Assembly (NCBI GenBank): GCA_018350325.1
Contig: JAEVLN010000003.1
Span: 2,761,101 to 2,825,100 of the forward strand
Direction of reading: 5' to 3'
DNA from: Globodera rostochiensis
Taxonomy: Eukaryota > Nematoda > Chromadorea > Rhabditida > Heteroderidae
Length of the DNA: 64,000 nucleotides
Shown here: piece after piece, positions 11,928-23,700 of the stretch
Layout: each line of letters begins with the position of its first letter
Numbering within the stretch: position 1 is the stretch's first letter
The notes under the pieces: model-generated
Told to the model about the DNA's origin: nothing
The model's input: the letters and a program-made list of their open reading frames with translations, nothing else
Database searches by the model: none
Position numbers and translations under genes: made by a program

Positions 11928-13207
11928 TCAAATTGTGGACGCTGACGGAAGCAGTCCCATGCAGGCGGACGCACCGCACAAACAGGCTTTTCCGGACAAT
12001 GCAGCATCCGCACCGGCCAGGAAGCCGTAGCTGTACGACAACTCTTCCCCTGTTTGTTTAAAAATGGCTTTTAAAATAAGCATTTTTGTTTGTGTAAGAT
12101 GAGAGGGAGTGAGTTCGATACAAACTCCGGACGCGATTACTGGCCCGAAAACCCTGTCGGGAGGCCCGCGAGGTGCCGGAGTTCGGAATTTGGACGGAAT
12201 CCGACCACCAATTTTCTCTACACGATTTTTAATCCCGCTGAATCCATCAATCCATTTTTTGTTATGAAATTCGGAATCGATCAAGATTTTGTCCGGGCCT
12301 CGCCCGGACTCTGAGTGTGTGCAGTACCATCCCTGACGGCGCCAGCCAGCCAGCTGTTTGAATGTCCCTGGAGGCGAACATGCTCAATGAAGGGCACTGA
12401 CGGCCCAAACGGACCACCGGCAGCGCCAGGTTCGGCTCACAGCTGTGGTTGATGAACCACGAAATGTTCCCTTTGTGGCGCGCGTCAACCAACGTGCTAC
12501 GGCATTCACCTTTTTGTTGATGGGACAGGCAAGGTCACCCATAATCTCATCATAAATTTTAAATTAAAATCGTGGCCAAAGACGGCGTCAGAAACAAAAA
12601 AAAAATGAAGAAAAAGTCTTAAAAACCCGGGATTTTAGCAAAACCCAAACACCTGCAAATAATTAAACCGGGTCCCCGGTCAAAACTCGGGAAATTCTGT
12701 CCCGGAAAACTCTGTGGGACAATGATTTCTGATCGACCGATGATCAACGACCGACGGCGGCGGAAAGAGGGAAGCCCACCTCGAATGAACTCCCGTATTG
12801 TGAACAGAAGTTGTGCTCTTGCGCATCCGCCGTGCCAATCCGACGCCGTGCGTGCCTCTTCTTCTCCGATCACTTCGCCCACATATTCAACCACAAAACG
12901 GCCTGTTTCAATCAACGCGGAGTCGAACACGCCAACGCATTTACCATTTGCACACGAAGCGATCTTAGTCTCAAAAAATTTTTTTAGATTTAAAATCAGG
13001 TGCAGAGAGAAGCCAGAGATTGCCTTTTTGGCAAATATCGACTTTTTTAGAAAGTTGCCGTTTTAAGTTAAAAATTTGCTGGAATATGGTGAGCAAAAGA
13101 GAAAGGCCAATCCCGGGGACAACTAGATCGACCCTGCTCGGTTGTCGGACGCCATACTGAATTTGTCGGTTGGCACACTGCTCCGGATTCCATGCGCACT
13201 TACAATT
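11928..13207 (-). CDS. SET-domain histone lysine methyltransferase, SUV39/G9a type (5' end unresolved)
   Basis: Exons in order on the minus strand: end of the pre-SET domain NCKCAWNPEQCANRQIQYGV (13207-13110); SET-N GVFDSALIETGRFVVEYVGE followed by VIGEEEA (about 12920-12800); SET-C VDARHKGNISWFINHSCEPN (12480-12330); and TGEELSYSYG plus post-SET CLCGASACMG, ending at the stop at 11928-11930. The family transfers methyl groups from S-adenosylmethionine to histone lysine, usually H3K9 when a Cys-rich pre-SET is present. The SAM/catalytic NHSCEPN motif, the GEEL.Y tyrosine and the CxC post-SET cluster are all present. Most of the pre-SET zinc cluster and any chromodomain or ankyrin region are not visible upstream, where Fic-like exons lie instead. 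Exon borders are approximate. Confidence 0.75.
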
Positions 13208-13342
13208 CTGAAAATTGATCACTTTATTGACTACCTCAATTTTTCTTATGTAAGACAAATTTTTTAATTGGCGCTTTGATTTCAATTAGTGAAAAAATTA
13301 TAAAAGATATAATTTAAAATTAATATTTTTAATTTAACTCAC

Positions 13343-13810
13343 CAATTTGTGCATCGCATGCGTCGCCAGCCATATGATGCCCATTCCTTGCCCCTGCCTA
13401 TTCAGTTTGTCTTGCTCGTTTATCCATACGACAAGATCACGCATTTTGCCTGGGACCTCAGCCGGGCCCGTGGGAATAAGGAAATCTCCGACAGACACGT
13501 TACACTCCCGAAATTTTCCAGCCCAGTACGTGTTGCCTGCGATCTTTCGATGGAGGTCACAAATATTCTGAATAAAATAATCTGATGGTAGTATTTTTTG
13601 GTTCTAAACCCATCCCACAATTCTAGCCAATTAAAAAAAACCATTTACCTTTAGAGTTATTTCGTTTCCGTGCAAATTGTTGTTATCGAGGAGCTCGATT
13701 AAACGTTCATCGTCATCAAACGTGGACCCTTCTTCCCAAGCATCTCGCATGATTGCGTTTGCTTCTGCATGTTGTCGCACTTGCCGTTGACGGGCCTCAC
13801 ATGGAGCTGA
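13343..13810 (-). pseudogene. Fic-domain (AMPylase) exons lacking the catalytic motif
   Basis: Exon A (to 13649) reads EANAIMRDAWEEG...LIELLDNNNLHGNEITLK. Exon B (13567-13343), flanked by a clean ttcag acceptor and gtgagt donor, reads ICDLHRKIAGNTYWAGKFRE, then NVSVGDFLIPTGPAEVPGKM and DLVVWINEQ...ATHAMHKL. This matches the Fic fold up to the helix just before the HPFxxGNGR catalytic loop. That loop is not found downstream; the next exon-like sequence is the pre-SET exon of the methyltransferase, in compatible phase. In the inhibitory helix, LHGNEIT sits where class II/III Fic proteins have I-E-G-N, so the inhibitory Glu is His here. It is either a broken Fic gene or the front of an odd fusion transcript. 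Confidence 0.65.
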
Positions 13811-14346
13811 AGAGCCGGATCGGCGCCTTGGCAAAATGTTTGGGCACATTGTAAGCGGCCAGCTGGCAGAAATCGTCCCGGACAATGTCCAGCTCCGCAA
13901 GTTCGTTGCTCTGAACGTCTTTTTCCCACTCACATTATTAATATTTATGAGTTTAAATTTTTTTGCCGCACTTCCAAGTCGAGTACATAGTCCTCGGACG
14001 ACGATGGACGCTCTTGTTGGTGTTGACCATTCCTTTGCATGTCTCCCTAAATTTTTGAACGCTTATTTCTGCTCCCGAAAAAATTTGAAAAAACAAAATT
14101 CAACAATAAGCGGCGTACATTTTGTGCTGTCTCTGCCCCCGTTGGCGCTTCGCCAAGCCGTCGTCGTTCCTCGTCCGCCTCTGCCGTCGTCTCCAGCACC
14201 CGTTCGGAGTGGTAGTTCCAACAACCGCTTGGCAACGGTGGAGCCACGGAGAGAAATTCGAGCGGAACGCTAAAAAAACAACAACAAAAAAATGCAAGCA
14301 TCAAAAACTTGTTTAAATGTCAAAATATTTGACAAAAACTATTAGG

Positions 14347-15206
14347 TCAGTACCGGCGGGGTAAGTGCGAAAAATGGCTTGAATGGTTTCGGTGGTCAAA
14401 TTCAGTCGAATGCCGTTGATCCCCTCGGACTGCACAATGGAACTCAAAAAACCGGCCGAAACACCGACGCGCTGCTGTTCACCGTTCGCGTCAGTGCCAT
14501 TGGTGTCTTTGTCGTCCTGAAATTTTGACGGCACTTTTTCCCAAATTCTTCATGAATTCAACAAACCGTTTTATAATGGAATGACCAAAAGTCTTGTGGA
14601 GTGATCACTTTCGAGGCCACCAAGTGCTTGTACATGTCCCACAGGTGCGTGTTCTGCTGTAAAATGTGCTGTTTGGCTTCGCGTTCGCGATCCGTGCCGC
14701 CCTTAGCCGACTGTTGTGCCATCTTCAGAAACAATGAAAGCGGCAATTTACTTCAATTTTATATTGTTGCAAAAGCTTTTGGTTATTTAAATTGCAATTT
14801 TTTTTAAATAAATGCCTGGTTGACAAGCTGACGGTGTCGAACCAGTGCCTGCTGTAACATTTCCTTGACCAGGTCCCGCTCGGCAAAAAGCTGTTCCTGG
14901 CTGTGTGCCGGGTTCATGAACACAAAGGTGGCCACGTCTTCGTTAAACATGCACAGCTGGAGTTGCACCTTTGTCCTCTTTGGTGGCGAAATACGTTGAC
15001 CTTAAATGAAAACAAAACATTTTTTTGAATTTTGAAAAATATGGACTTAGAAGAGTTTCTGGGTCTCAAAATTTTCAATTTTCAATAAATTTGCACTCTC
15101 TGTGAGTGAACGCACCGAACCTTTGACTTTGGAGAAAGGCACCAAAAGTTGGTCGTCCTTCTCCAATTCGCTGCTCCACTGAATTCGGTCGTCGTGAATG
15201 CAAAGT
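14347..15206 (-). CDS. GTF2H1: TFIIH core subunit p62/TFB1 homologue, N-terminal part
   Basis: Exons read [20 protein letters not shown] (about 15200), then [20 protein letters not shown] and [20 protein letters not shown] (about 15000-14830), together the PH domain that binds activators and TFIIE. The first BSD domain follows ([30 protein letters not shown], 14700-14560). Then comes [20 protein letters not shown] with [16 protein letters not shown] (14500-14347) ending at a gtactg donor. All align collinearly with animal p62. The first residues of the PH domain and the C-terminal half (second BSD onward) were not identified, so the gene is partial as read. It acts in the nucleus in transcription initiation and nucleotide excision repair. 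Confidence 0.85.
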
Positions 15207-15234
15207 GAGCCAAGCGAATGAATAAGTAAATATG

Positions 15235-16023
15235 TGAAGAGGGGTGGGGGGGAGGAGAGGAGGGAGGGGGGAGAGGAGGAGGGGGGGGGGGGGGAGGGGA
15301 GGGGGTGGGAAGGGAAGGGGGAAGAGGAGGAGGGGGGGGGGGGAGGGGGGGGGGAAGGCAAAAGAAGAGAATGAATAAGTAAATATGTGAAGATGGGGGG
15401 GGGAGGGGGGGGGGGGGGGGGGGGTGGGAAGGGAAGGTTAAGGGGGAAGAGGAGGAGGGGGGGGGGGAGGGCAAAAATGCAAAGTGAATGAATAAGTAAA
15501 TATGTGAAGATGGGGTGGGGGGGAGGAGAGGAGGGGGGGGGAGAGGAGGAGGGGGGGGGGGAAGGGCAAAAGATGCAAAGTGAATGAATAAGTAATATGT
15601 GAAGATGGGGGGGGGGGGGGAGAGGAGGGAGGGGGAGAGGAGGGGGGGGGGGGGGGGGGAGGGGGGGGGGAAGGGCAAAAGATGCAAAGTGAATGAATAA
15701 GTAAATATGTGAGATGGGGGGGGGGGGGGAGGAGAGGAGGGAGGGGGAGAGGAGGGGGGGAGGGGGGGGGGAGGGCAAAGATGCAAAGTGAATGAATAAG
15801 TAAATATGTGAAGATGGGGGGGGGAGGGGGGGGGAGGGAAGGGAAGGGAAGGGGGAAGAGGAGGAGGGGGGCTGAGGGGGGAGAGGAGGGGGGGGGGGGA
15901 GGAGGGGAGGGGAGGAGGGGAGGGGAGGAGGGGGGGAGAGGAGGAGGCGGGAGGGGGGGGGAGGAGGGGGGGGGGGGGAGGAGGAGGGAGAGGGGGAGGG
16001 GGGAGAGGGGGGGGGGGGGGGAG
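15235..16023. repeat. Extreme G-rich tandem array beside a p62 exon
   Basis: About 800 bp almost free of C and T, built from runs of 5-20 G broken by GA and GGAA. It is punctuated by a roughly 38-bp spacer (gcaaagtgaatgaataagta followed by aatatgtgaagatgggg) near 15358, 15476, 15575, 15678 and 15777. The spacer resembles the adjacent p62 exon edge (gcaaagtgagccaagcgaatgaataagtaa near 15200). The p62 transcript reads the C-rich strand. Confidence 0.95.
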
Positions 16024-16157
16024 GGCAAAAGATGCAAAGCTTCAAATTTATATAAAATGCTCACAAATAAAACAAAATGAACGTCTCCCGCCCGCCCCAT
16101 CGAAATCCAAAACTGGCACCCTGACTGTTGTTGAACAGAATACTGTGTGTATTTAGG

Positions 16158-16750
16158 CTAACCTCCGTTGTTGTTCAATTGTTTGGCGCTCTCCATCTCT
16201 TGACCATCGCTTTTCTTGTACAGCTCCGCGTTCCGGCGCGCCATTTGTGCCTCTTGTCGTTGTTGCTGTTTCAGTTGACGTCTAAGCGACAGGACGTGCC
16301 GTTCCGCTTCGGCCAGACGTTGAGCTACCACCGCACTTTTGCTGTTCTGCTGCTGGAAGGAGATGGGAACGGCGGCGGAAAACGGGGAATGGTTCGAAAT
16401 GCACGCATTGGCACTGCCATGGACGACATCCTCTCGATGCGACGACGGCGTCATGCCGAGAAACTATTATTTAAAAAAAAAAAATTCTATTTTGAGGCAT
16501 GAAAAAATTCGGGTTGGTGAGCAGTGACTTTTAATTGAGCAAATTGTATGTTTGAACTAATTACAGAAGTTAAAAACGAAAAAAATCCAAAAATCTGGAT
16601 CGGGTTAGAGGGGTGCAACAACGGCATAAATCACCGAATTACCTCAATTTCCTTGTCATTTTCTGTCCGTTTGTCCTGCTTCATTTTGCTGTTGAATGCG
16701 TCAGTGCGTGACTTCCACCAATTAATGCCGGAATGTTGCTGGGGTTCCAT
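16158..16750 (-). CDS. Small coiled-coil protein, unrecognised
   Basis: Two exons on the minus strand. The first starts at the ATG at 16750 (MEPQQHSGINWWKSRTDAFN...KEIE) and ends at a gtaatt donor near 16640. The second (about 16460-16158) begins after a tag acceptor with FLGMTPSSHREDVV and contains a strong heptad-rich helix (VVAQRLAEAERHVLSLRRQL, KQQQRQEAQMARRNAELYKK) before a stop; splicing onward from the gttagc near its end is also possible. I do not recognise a family. It lies between ATG2 and the p62 exons on the same strand and could be a separate gene or extra N-terminal sequence. Confidence 0.5.
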
Positions 16751-17700
16751 AAAGAAGCAGTCGTAAAATGAAAAGTTTTAAATTACACAGCTCTGAAATA
16801 TTAACCCTTATACCGAAAAGCAAATTCTATTCTCAATTTTTTTTTGACGCACGCATTCAACAAAAATCGTCGTCATAACAATTGGACAGGGGAAAGGGCC
16901 GTTTCGTTCAAATCAACGAGTTAATTTATAATCAAAAGTTACCAAAGAACTTATTTTCTGACTAAATTTCCAAGGTTTAACATAGAGCATTATCCATAGA
17001 ATGGACGTTCCGCTTAGCTTGCTTTATCCAACGGATGCTGTACATATGCATATGTATATTTATGTGTACATAATAATATCTGTTTTGTATGTAATTCATT
17101 CTCTGACCATCGAAGGCGTACAAAAAGAAACAAAAGGGAGAGAGAGAGAGAGAGAAGTACAGCGAGTATGTTCTGACTGGCTGCTCTGGTGGCACACAAC
17201 AATCCAATCCAATTCCACGGACAATTGTTTTACAGAAGGGGGAGAGGGGGATTGATTGATTGATTGATTACACATTTGTAATAATGCCAAAATCTGAAAG
17301 TGGTTTTGGACAAAGAAAGGAGAAAAGTGATCAGCTAAAGCAACATGGCCTTTTGTGCTTTTGATTTATTGTAAATCAAAAATGATAGGATAATTGGGGG
17401 AGTAATTTGGTAAATTGACAATTTATTTAAAAAAGGAGACTCGATGAGAAGAGCCTTTTAGTCAGACCAAGTGTAAGTGAATACCCGAGAAACGAACGAA
17501 CGACTGAGGAGAGGACAAGAAATAGCGAAAGGTAATCAAAAGTTTCCGTCTGTGCCGTTGATCGGACATGCCCTCGACGAAAAAGGGTTCGTTCATTCAC
17601 ACAATGGCTGCACAAGAGCAAAGAGTTAAGGACAGACGACGACAAAACATTTTATATGAGTTTTGGTTTTCGTTTGTCTGTTTGTTGTTGTTGTTGATCA

Positions 17701-20700
17701 TCACCAGTTTGCCCTCGGGGGCTGTTCATAGGACGACGACGACGGCCTTTGTTGAAATGAGCCGGTGGAGGAGGCGGAGGAAGGCGGCATTGTGCCGGAA
17801 GAGCCTTGTCGTCGCATGTTGCCGTTAATTTGCCGCCACTTGCGCAACTCTTCCCGGTAGTCCTCCGGCTTCAGCTGATTCTTTAGCCCACCTAAACAAA
17901 CAAATCCATTTTTGATCCGATTCTTCTGAAAAAATTTGATTAAAAGGGACACACACCCAAAACTTGGGACGTGGCTTTGCTGGCGATCACAAACGGTTTT
18001 ATCGCCGACGGGGTCATGTGTCGTAGCACTCCCATGCCCCAGCCTCCGAGTGCACGGTCTTCTGCAGCAGCCGCTTGCAGCGTTTGTGCGGTGTCCATGA
18101 CACCCTGAAAACAAAATTATATAAATATTTATAGCAAAATAAAAGAGCAAACCTCCCTAACGGTGCTGTAGGCCAACGAAAATCCTTCGCGGAGACAGCC
18201 GGCGATTTGGACACGTTGGGGACCCGAAAGAATACGGCGTTGGCGTTGGAAAGCAAAGTCCGGGTTGACAATGTCAAAAGCCAATTCAGCAACATTCTGG
18301 AGAGAGAATAACAGTTGAGAATCGATCATCAGAATGATATAAACAGGGTGAGCTTAATGTTTTTGAGGTTTTTCAACTATAAGGGGTCCAAAAGTGTCCA
18401 AAAAAGTGATGAAGTTGGGCCAAAGTGTGTGGTACTGCTTGTTACGCAATGACTTGCCTGGACCAAGCCAACCACTCGTTGGGTCGCGTCAATGGCCGCC
18501 GTTGCCGCGTTCAGTCCGAAACTGCTGGTGCCCCGTTGAATGCCTCTGATCAGCTGTCCGTTCTCCTTGCAAAGTTCGTCATAGGGCAGGGCAAAAAGGT
18601 CGTGGAAGCCTTGCGCTTGAATAATTATGTAAAATGTATTTTAATTGCAATTTTTAATGACTTTCAGCCACTAAAATTTTTACCCAACTGGACGAGCGCA
18701 TTAAGCGGTGCAAGACTGCCGACGACATTTGGGAATTGTTTTGTCATAATGTCCCGCACCCATTCATTGATGACAAACTAAACATTGACATTTACCATCA
18801 TATTCAAGCAGGGCAGGGAGCAAGGCAAGCACATGAGTTTCAGGCAGGGGAATGCTTTTTGGCCGATTGTGTCCACTACTAGTATTTAAATTCTGCGGGG
18901 GAGGGGGGGGGGGGGGTTTCACCCAATTTTCAAATGAAACATTTCAGGAACCAGGGGATAATGAATGATGTTTCTAGAATATTGAATTTTCCGACTGTCT
19001 GTCCCAGTCTTTCGCAAATCTGTCCTTACTTGAGCACATCTTTCAATGCCAAGGAAGCCCTTTTCGACCCGCAACTCCTTCAGTGTCAGTTCGGTTTTGT
19101 TCAAATTTGCCATTCCAATCAGAAAACCGATCAGAGCGCCTTGCTGGTCCGTCTTCACCCGTTTTGCTTCGTAATCAATGCGAAGAAGGCACGCGGGCGA
19201 AAAAGAGAAGTCCCTTGGGGGGTTAGAATTGGTTATAATCAAAAAGTGAACCATCCAATCCAAACAAACAAACTTAATGAATGTGTCCTTGGCAGCAAGT
19301 CCACCCGTTGTTGTCATTGCAATAGTTTCCCTTTTAATGGTGGTGCTGCTGGTTGTTTCGTCATGCTCAGATTGGTCGGACCCATTTTCTGTTTTTTCCA
19401 AAAGTATGCCATTCAATTCGGCACACTCCGGCGGGACAATGCTCTGCGACGGTTGCTGTGCACCGCTGCCGAGGTTAAACTTTGCGCAAAACGAGTCGCT
19501 GAAATTCACGTCATCCTCAGAAAACAATTCGTCTGCAAAAAGAAGAAATTATGCCATTAAACAAAATGTACTCGCCCAAATTGTTGCTCTCGTCGGCGAC
19601 CAGCAATTCGTGCCTCGTTTTGAGCACTTTGAATGACACTGTCAAATCGTCGCTTTGCGCTTTTGGAATTTTTGGATAAATTCCTTCCGGTTTAGCCTCT
19701 TTCGAGACTTCCATCAACGGAACATCGTCGGAGTCACCCTCACTCGGATTCAGCGGGAGGTCGAAAGTTGCGCGCAGACTTTGCACCAATTCATTTTTGA
19801 AATCCATCAAAAATTCGATGGTATCTTGGTCAATGTTCAGCCGAACCGGCACCAACGAAATGCGCAAAATCGCCTCTCGCAGCGGATCCTCAATCAAATA
19901 GCCGGAGAAGAACGGAATGGCATTTCGGGGTCCCTCCAACTGTCAAAAAAAGGCACGGGACGTATACTAGAGTAGACTGGTGAACATATTAAAGTAGACT
20001 GGTGAACATATTAGAGTAGACTGGTGAACATATTAGAGTAGACTGGTGAACATATTAGAGTAGACTGGTGAACATATTAGAGTAGACTGGTGAACATATT
20101 AGAGTAGACTGGTGAACGTATTAGAGTAGACTAACGATAAGAATGATGCGGAAGAACCCCTGGAGGCGGTAGGGGCGGGGAAGCGGATGTTCGTGTAAAC
20201 GACGGATGTATAAATATCGGGGGGGGGGGGGGGAAGTAAAACTAAGAATACTGGATTCCCAGAGCGTGTTGTTGTTTTGAAAAACCGTACATCCCATTTT
20301 TTAAAGAGAACTGTCAGTTTTTCCAGAATTAAGGAGGACTAAACTGTTCCAAAATTAAGATGTTCACAACCAATACATACACCAAAAAAATTCTCATATT
20401 ATAAAAAACGTACGCGGTGAATCATCTCGTTGATGTGGGAAATGGACAAATGGTCGAACACTTTGAACTCGGCAACTTTCAGCTTGTTGTACGACAGAAC
20501 GGGCGAACTTTTGTCGAACACTTTGCTGACGAATGACAATTTGGACACTTGGAATTGAACAATCACCTTGAACAGGTGTGGATTAATTAGTTATAAATTT
20601 AATTGGCCGGCCACTACCCACCGTATGGTCCCGATATTTGCCGCCCTGAGAGCAAATGTCCTCGCTCATCCGACGGTCCAAATTGTTGTAATTCCATTTG

Positions 20701-23700
20701 GAGTACGTTTTTTGTGCCATTGTTCGTGCCGAGTCACCAAAATCCGTGCCACCAAACAGAAAAACATCGAGCGACAAAGCAATTTCGAACCTGCAACAAT
20801 TTGTTTATGAAATTCAATTCAATTCTGTGAAACTCCAAGATCCTATGCGAAGAGAAGAGTTGAAAGAAAAAAATGTTACCTGAACAACGGTGGAAGATTT
20901 GTGGTCAGATCGTCAACAGTTTTGCTGATCGGCACTGTGCCGTTGTTGCCAGATCCGACGCCGATTGGCACTGTGACAAATTCAAAGTCGCCGCCCATGC
21001 CAAAGCGCGTTTGGAAGCGTCGGTCACCAATCTGCGTTACGCCGGAGCTGGACGGCTTCGACGGAGCGTCAATCAGAATGAACTCGTCGTCCGTGTTCTC
21101 CGTGGTGACGGAGCTTGGTGAGCCGTTGATGCTGCTGGTGGCAGCGGCGGCGGCAGAAGAGAATTCTTCGTCAATTTCGAACAAACTTTTTGCGTGTACG
21201 CGACGACCACCGCCCTTCCGCAAGCTGGTGGAAGGAATTGTGGCCGAAAGATCACTCATTGCTGCTTCCATCATTTTCTGAAAGGACAGACAGCACTCAT
21301 TTTTCAAGGAGTTCAACGAATATTCCCCACAATTAGTCGTTCTTCCTCCTCCAACGAAATGGTTGCACCGCTCTCCGACCGTTTGTTTGAAGTAACATTT
21401 GCGTTCCGTTCACAACTTTCAATGAGCTTGAACAGGCGCTCTTGCTGTGCTTGTTCTGTTTGTACATCGTTCGACAACAATTTTTTGACAGTGTCCGATT
21501 GGTACAGCTCCGTTAAAATGTTCAAAAACTCGATGACCGTGTCAGCGCACAACCAAACCTTAAAATTGATAAATATTATAAAACAAACCATCGATTAAGC
21601 CCGATAATTTGGTACCGATTCGTCTTGAAAAACGCTAAACATACCGTCAACGAGTTGTTCACACATTCAAAGTCGAACAGGGGCCCAGGCACTTCGCTAA
21701 CGGCAATTGTAAAGGCAACAATAAAATGGATGGCATCGCAATGGAACACTTTGACGGTCGACGGAACGTTGTGGTTGAAGGAGTTGAAGCCGGATGGCCC
21801 CAAATTTGTCTCGGGATGATCAAAATGCAAATGGTTGGCCGGTTTTTTGCGCATCCACTGAAATCGGAAGAATTTCTTCCGAATTTATCCAACATTTTCT
21901 CTAAACAACAGCAACCAACCATTAAAAGGTCCTGGAAATGGCAATCAAATTTCAGCCTTTCAATGTCTTTGACAATGTTCGAGGTCAAATAGGCCAAACC
22001 GATTTCGAATCTGCAAAATAAAAAATATTTTGTTAAAGAAAGAGCCATGCGATAAGCTGACCTCAATTGAAACGGTGACGAAGGCGTTATTGAAGAGTGA
22101 TCGTATCCGACAAAAACACTTTCCAAATGAATGTGAAGATTGGCCTTCAAATTAAAAAAAATATATATGCAAGAAATTGGAGCAGTCCATGCATGTTCAA
22201 GGCACATACTTCGACCTTCGGCAAAACATAGCCCGGCACTCCATAATCGGAGACAGTGAAAAAGTTGGCAAATTGAGAGACCCAAAAATAGCGACTGTTG
22301 GAGAACGGACGCAGATGGACAAGCGAATTGCGAAGACCAAAAGCGACAAAAATGTCCTGCAATTAAAACAGTTAATGCTTTTAACAAAAAATATAATAAA
22401 AAATTAAAAAAATTGGAGGACCTTTGTGTTTTCCGGCTCGGGATAAAATTGCATTTTTAATGCAATCGCAAAATTGTCATCGTCGACGCGCTCAAACTTT
22501 TGGTCACTGGGAACTTCCTCAAAACAAACGGTGTCGCTTTGCTTTGCCAATGTGAATAGTTGCGAATCCGAAACATCGGCACAAAACGGCTTTGCCTTGC
22601 CCAACAGATCTGGATTTCATTCACAAATGTATTTATTGTTGTACAGACTTCAAATCTTAGTTACTTTTATGAAACAGTTCAGCCTTCTTCGAGGTCAAGA
22701 AGACGTACGCCAAATTGGGGTCCTCGCCGAACCCGTAGACGAGAAAGAATTCGCTCTGAACTAAACTTGCCAGAAGTTGGCTGGTGAACGCCAACGAGGA
22801 GTCAATGTTGTCCTGAAGCAAATTTGATGAATTGCCAAACGTACGACGGAGCGTGTTCAATAGTCAAAAAACTCACCTGCTGTTCAGCAGGGAGAGTCGT
22901 CTGAACACCGTCGACAATCGTTTGAAGGAGCAACTGCGTCTTTGCGACATGAACTCCGACTGTTAACAAATGCGAATCACCGGCAGTCAGTTTTGAATTT
23001 TCATGTGATTGATAGGCGGCAGAGCATTCGTCAATTTGTTCATCCGAAGGCCCTTCATTTCCTTAAAAAAATGCGAATACATAATTTATTGAACTAAAAA
23101 AAACTTTTTTCAGTTATTGGATACCCAAAAATAGAGACAGATTTCGAAATAAATTGGGGGTTTATCTTTGTTTTTTACAAGAATGAAAGAAAACGCGACC
23201 ATTGAACGGCAGAAAGGTGGAGAAGCATTCAGTGAATTGCTTTTTGTGATTTTGCTGAGCAGCTCCTGTCGTCGTTTTGAAAAAACGTGGCGATTTCGGC
23301 TTCCAAAGGGCCAAGTCGAATGCGAATCTGTTGTAAAGGACTTCGTAGAACTTTGGGCCGGGGAAAGCGATGTTCAGCTGAGAGACAGAGAGTTCGATGG
23401 CAAAGTTGGTTCGCTGTTGGCATTCTTTGGCAAATTCCAACATTTCATGTCGACGTCCAGCCATAATTATCTGATGAAAAAGTTCCATAAGAATTTGTAA
23501 AATTTAAAAAAAAAAAAGAAAAAAAGCGGACGTCAGGCTAATCATTTGAGATCAATTTTTGAAAAATCCCGGATCGGGATCCGGATTTTAGAAAATAAAA
23601 CAGGATTAAAACTCCTATTTCAGGATATCCTGATCGTGGTACTTCGACAGGATTCTGGATCATGAGTCCTGGAAAAGCCAGGTCTGGATCCGGGTCCTGT

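Noticed and set aside
15047..16100. Long proline/serine open frames (up to 332 codons) on the minus strand and an Arg/Gly frame on plus
   Set aside because: They are produced by the G-run array in all frames, contain no family motif and span an exon-intron border of p62.
15235..17260. CRISPR-like array of spaced repeats
   Set aside because: The regularly spaced repeats are eukaryotic intronic minisatellites; spacers are G-runs, not unique sequence.
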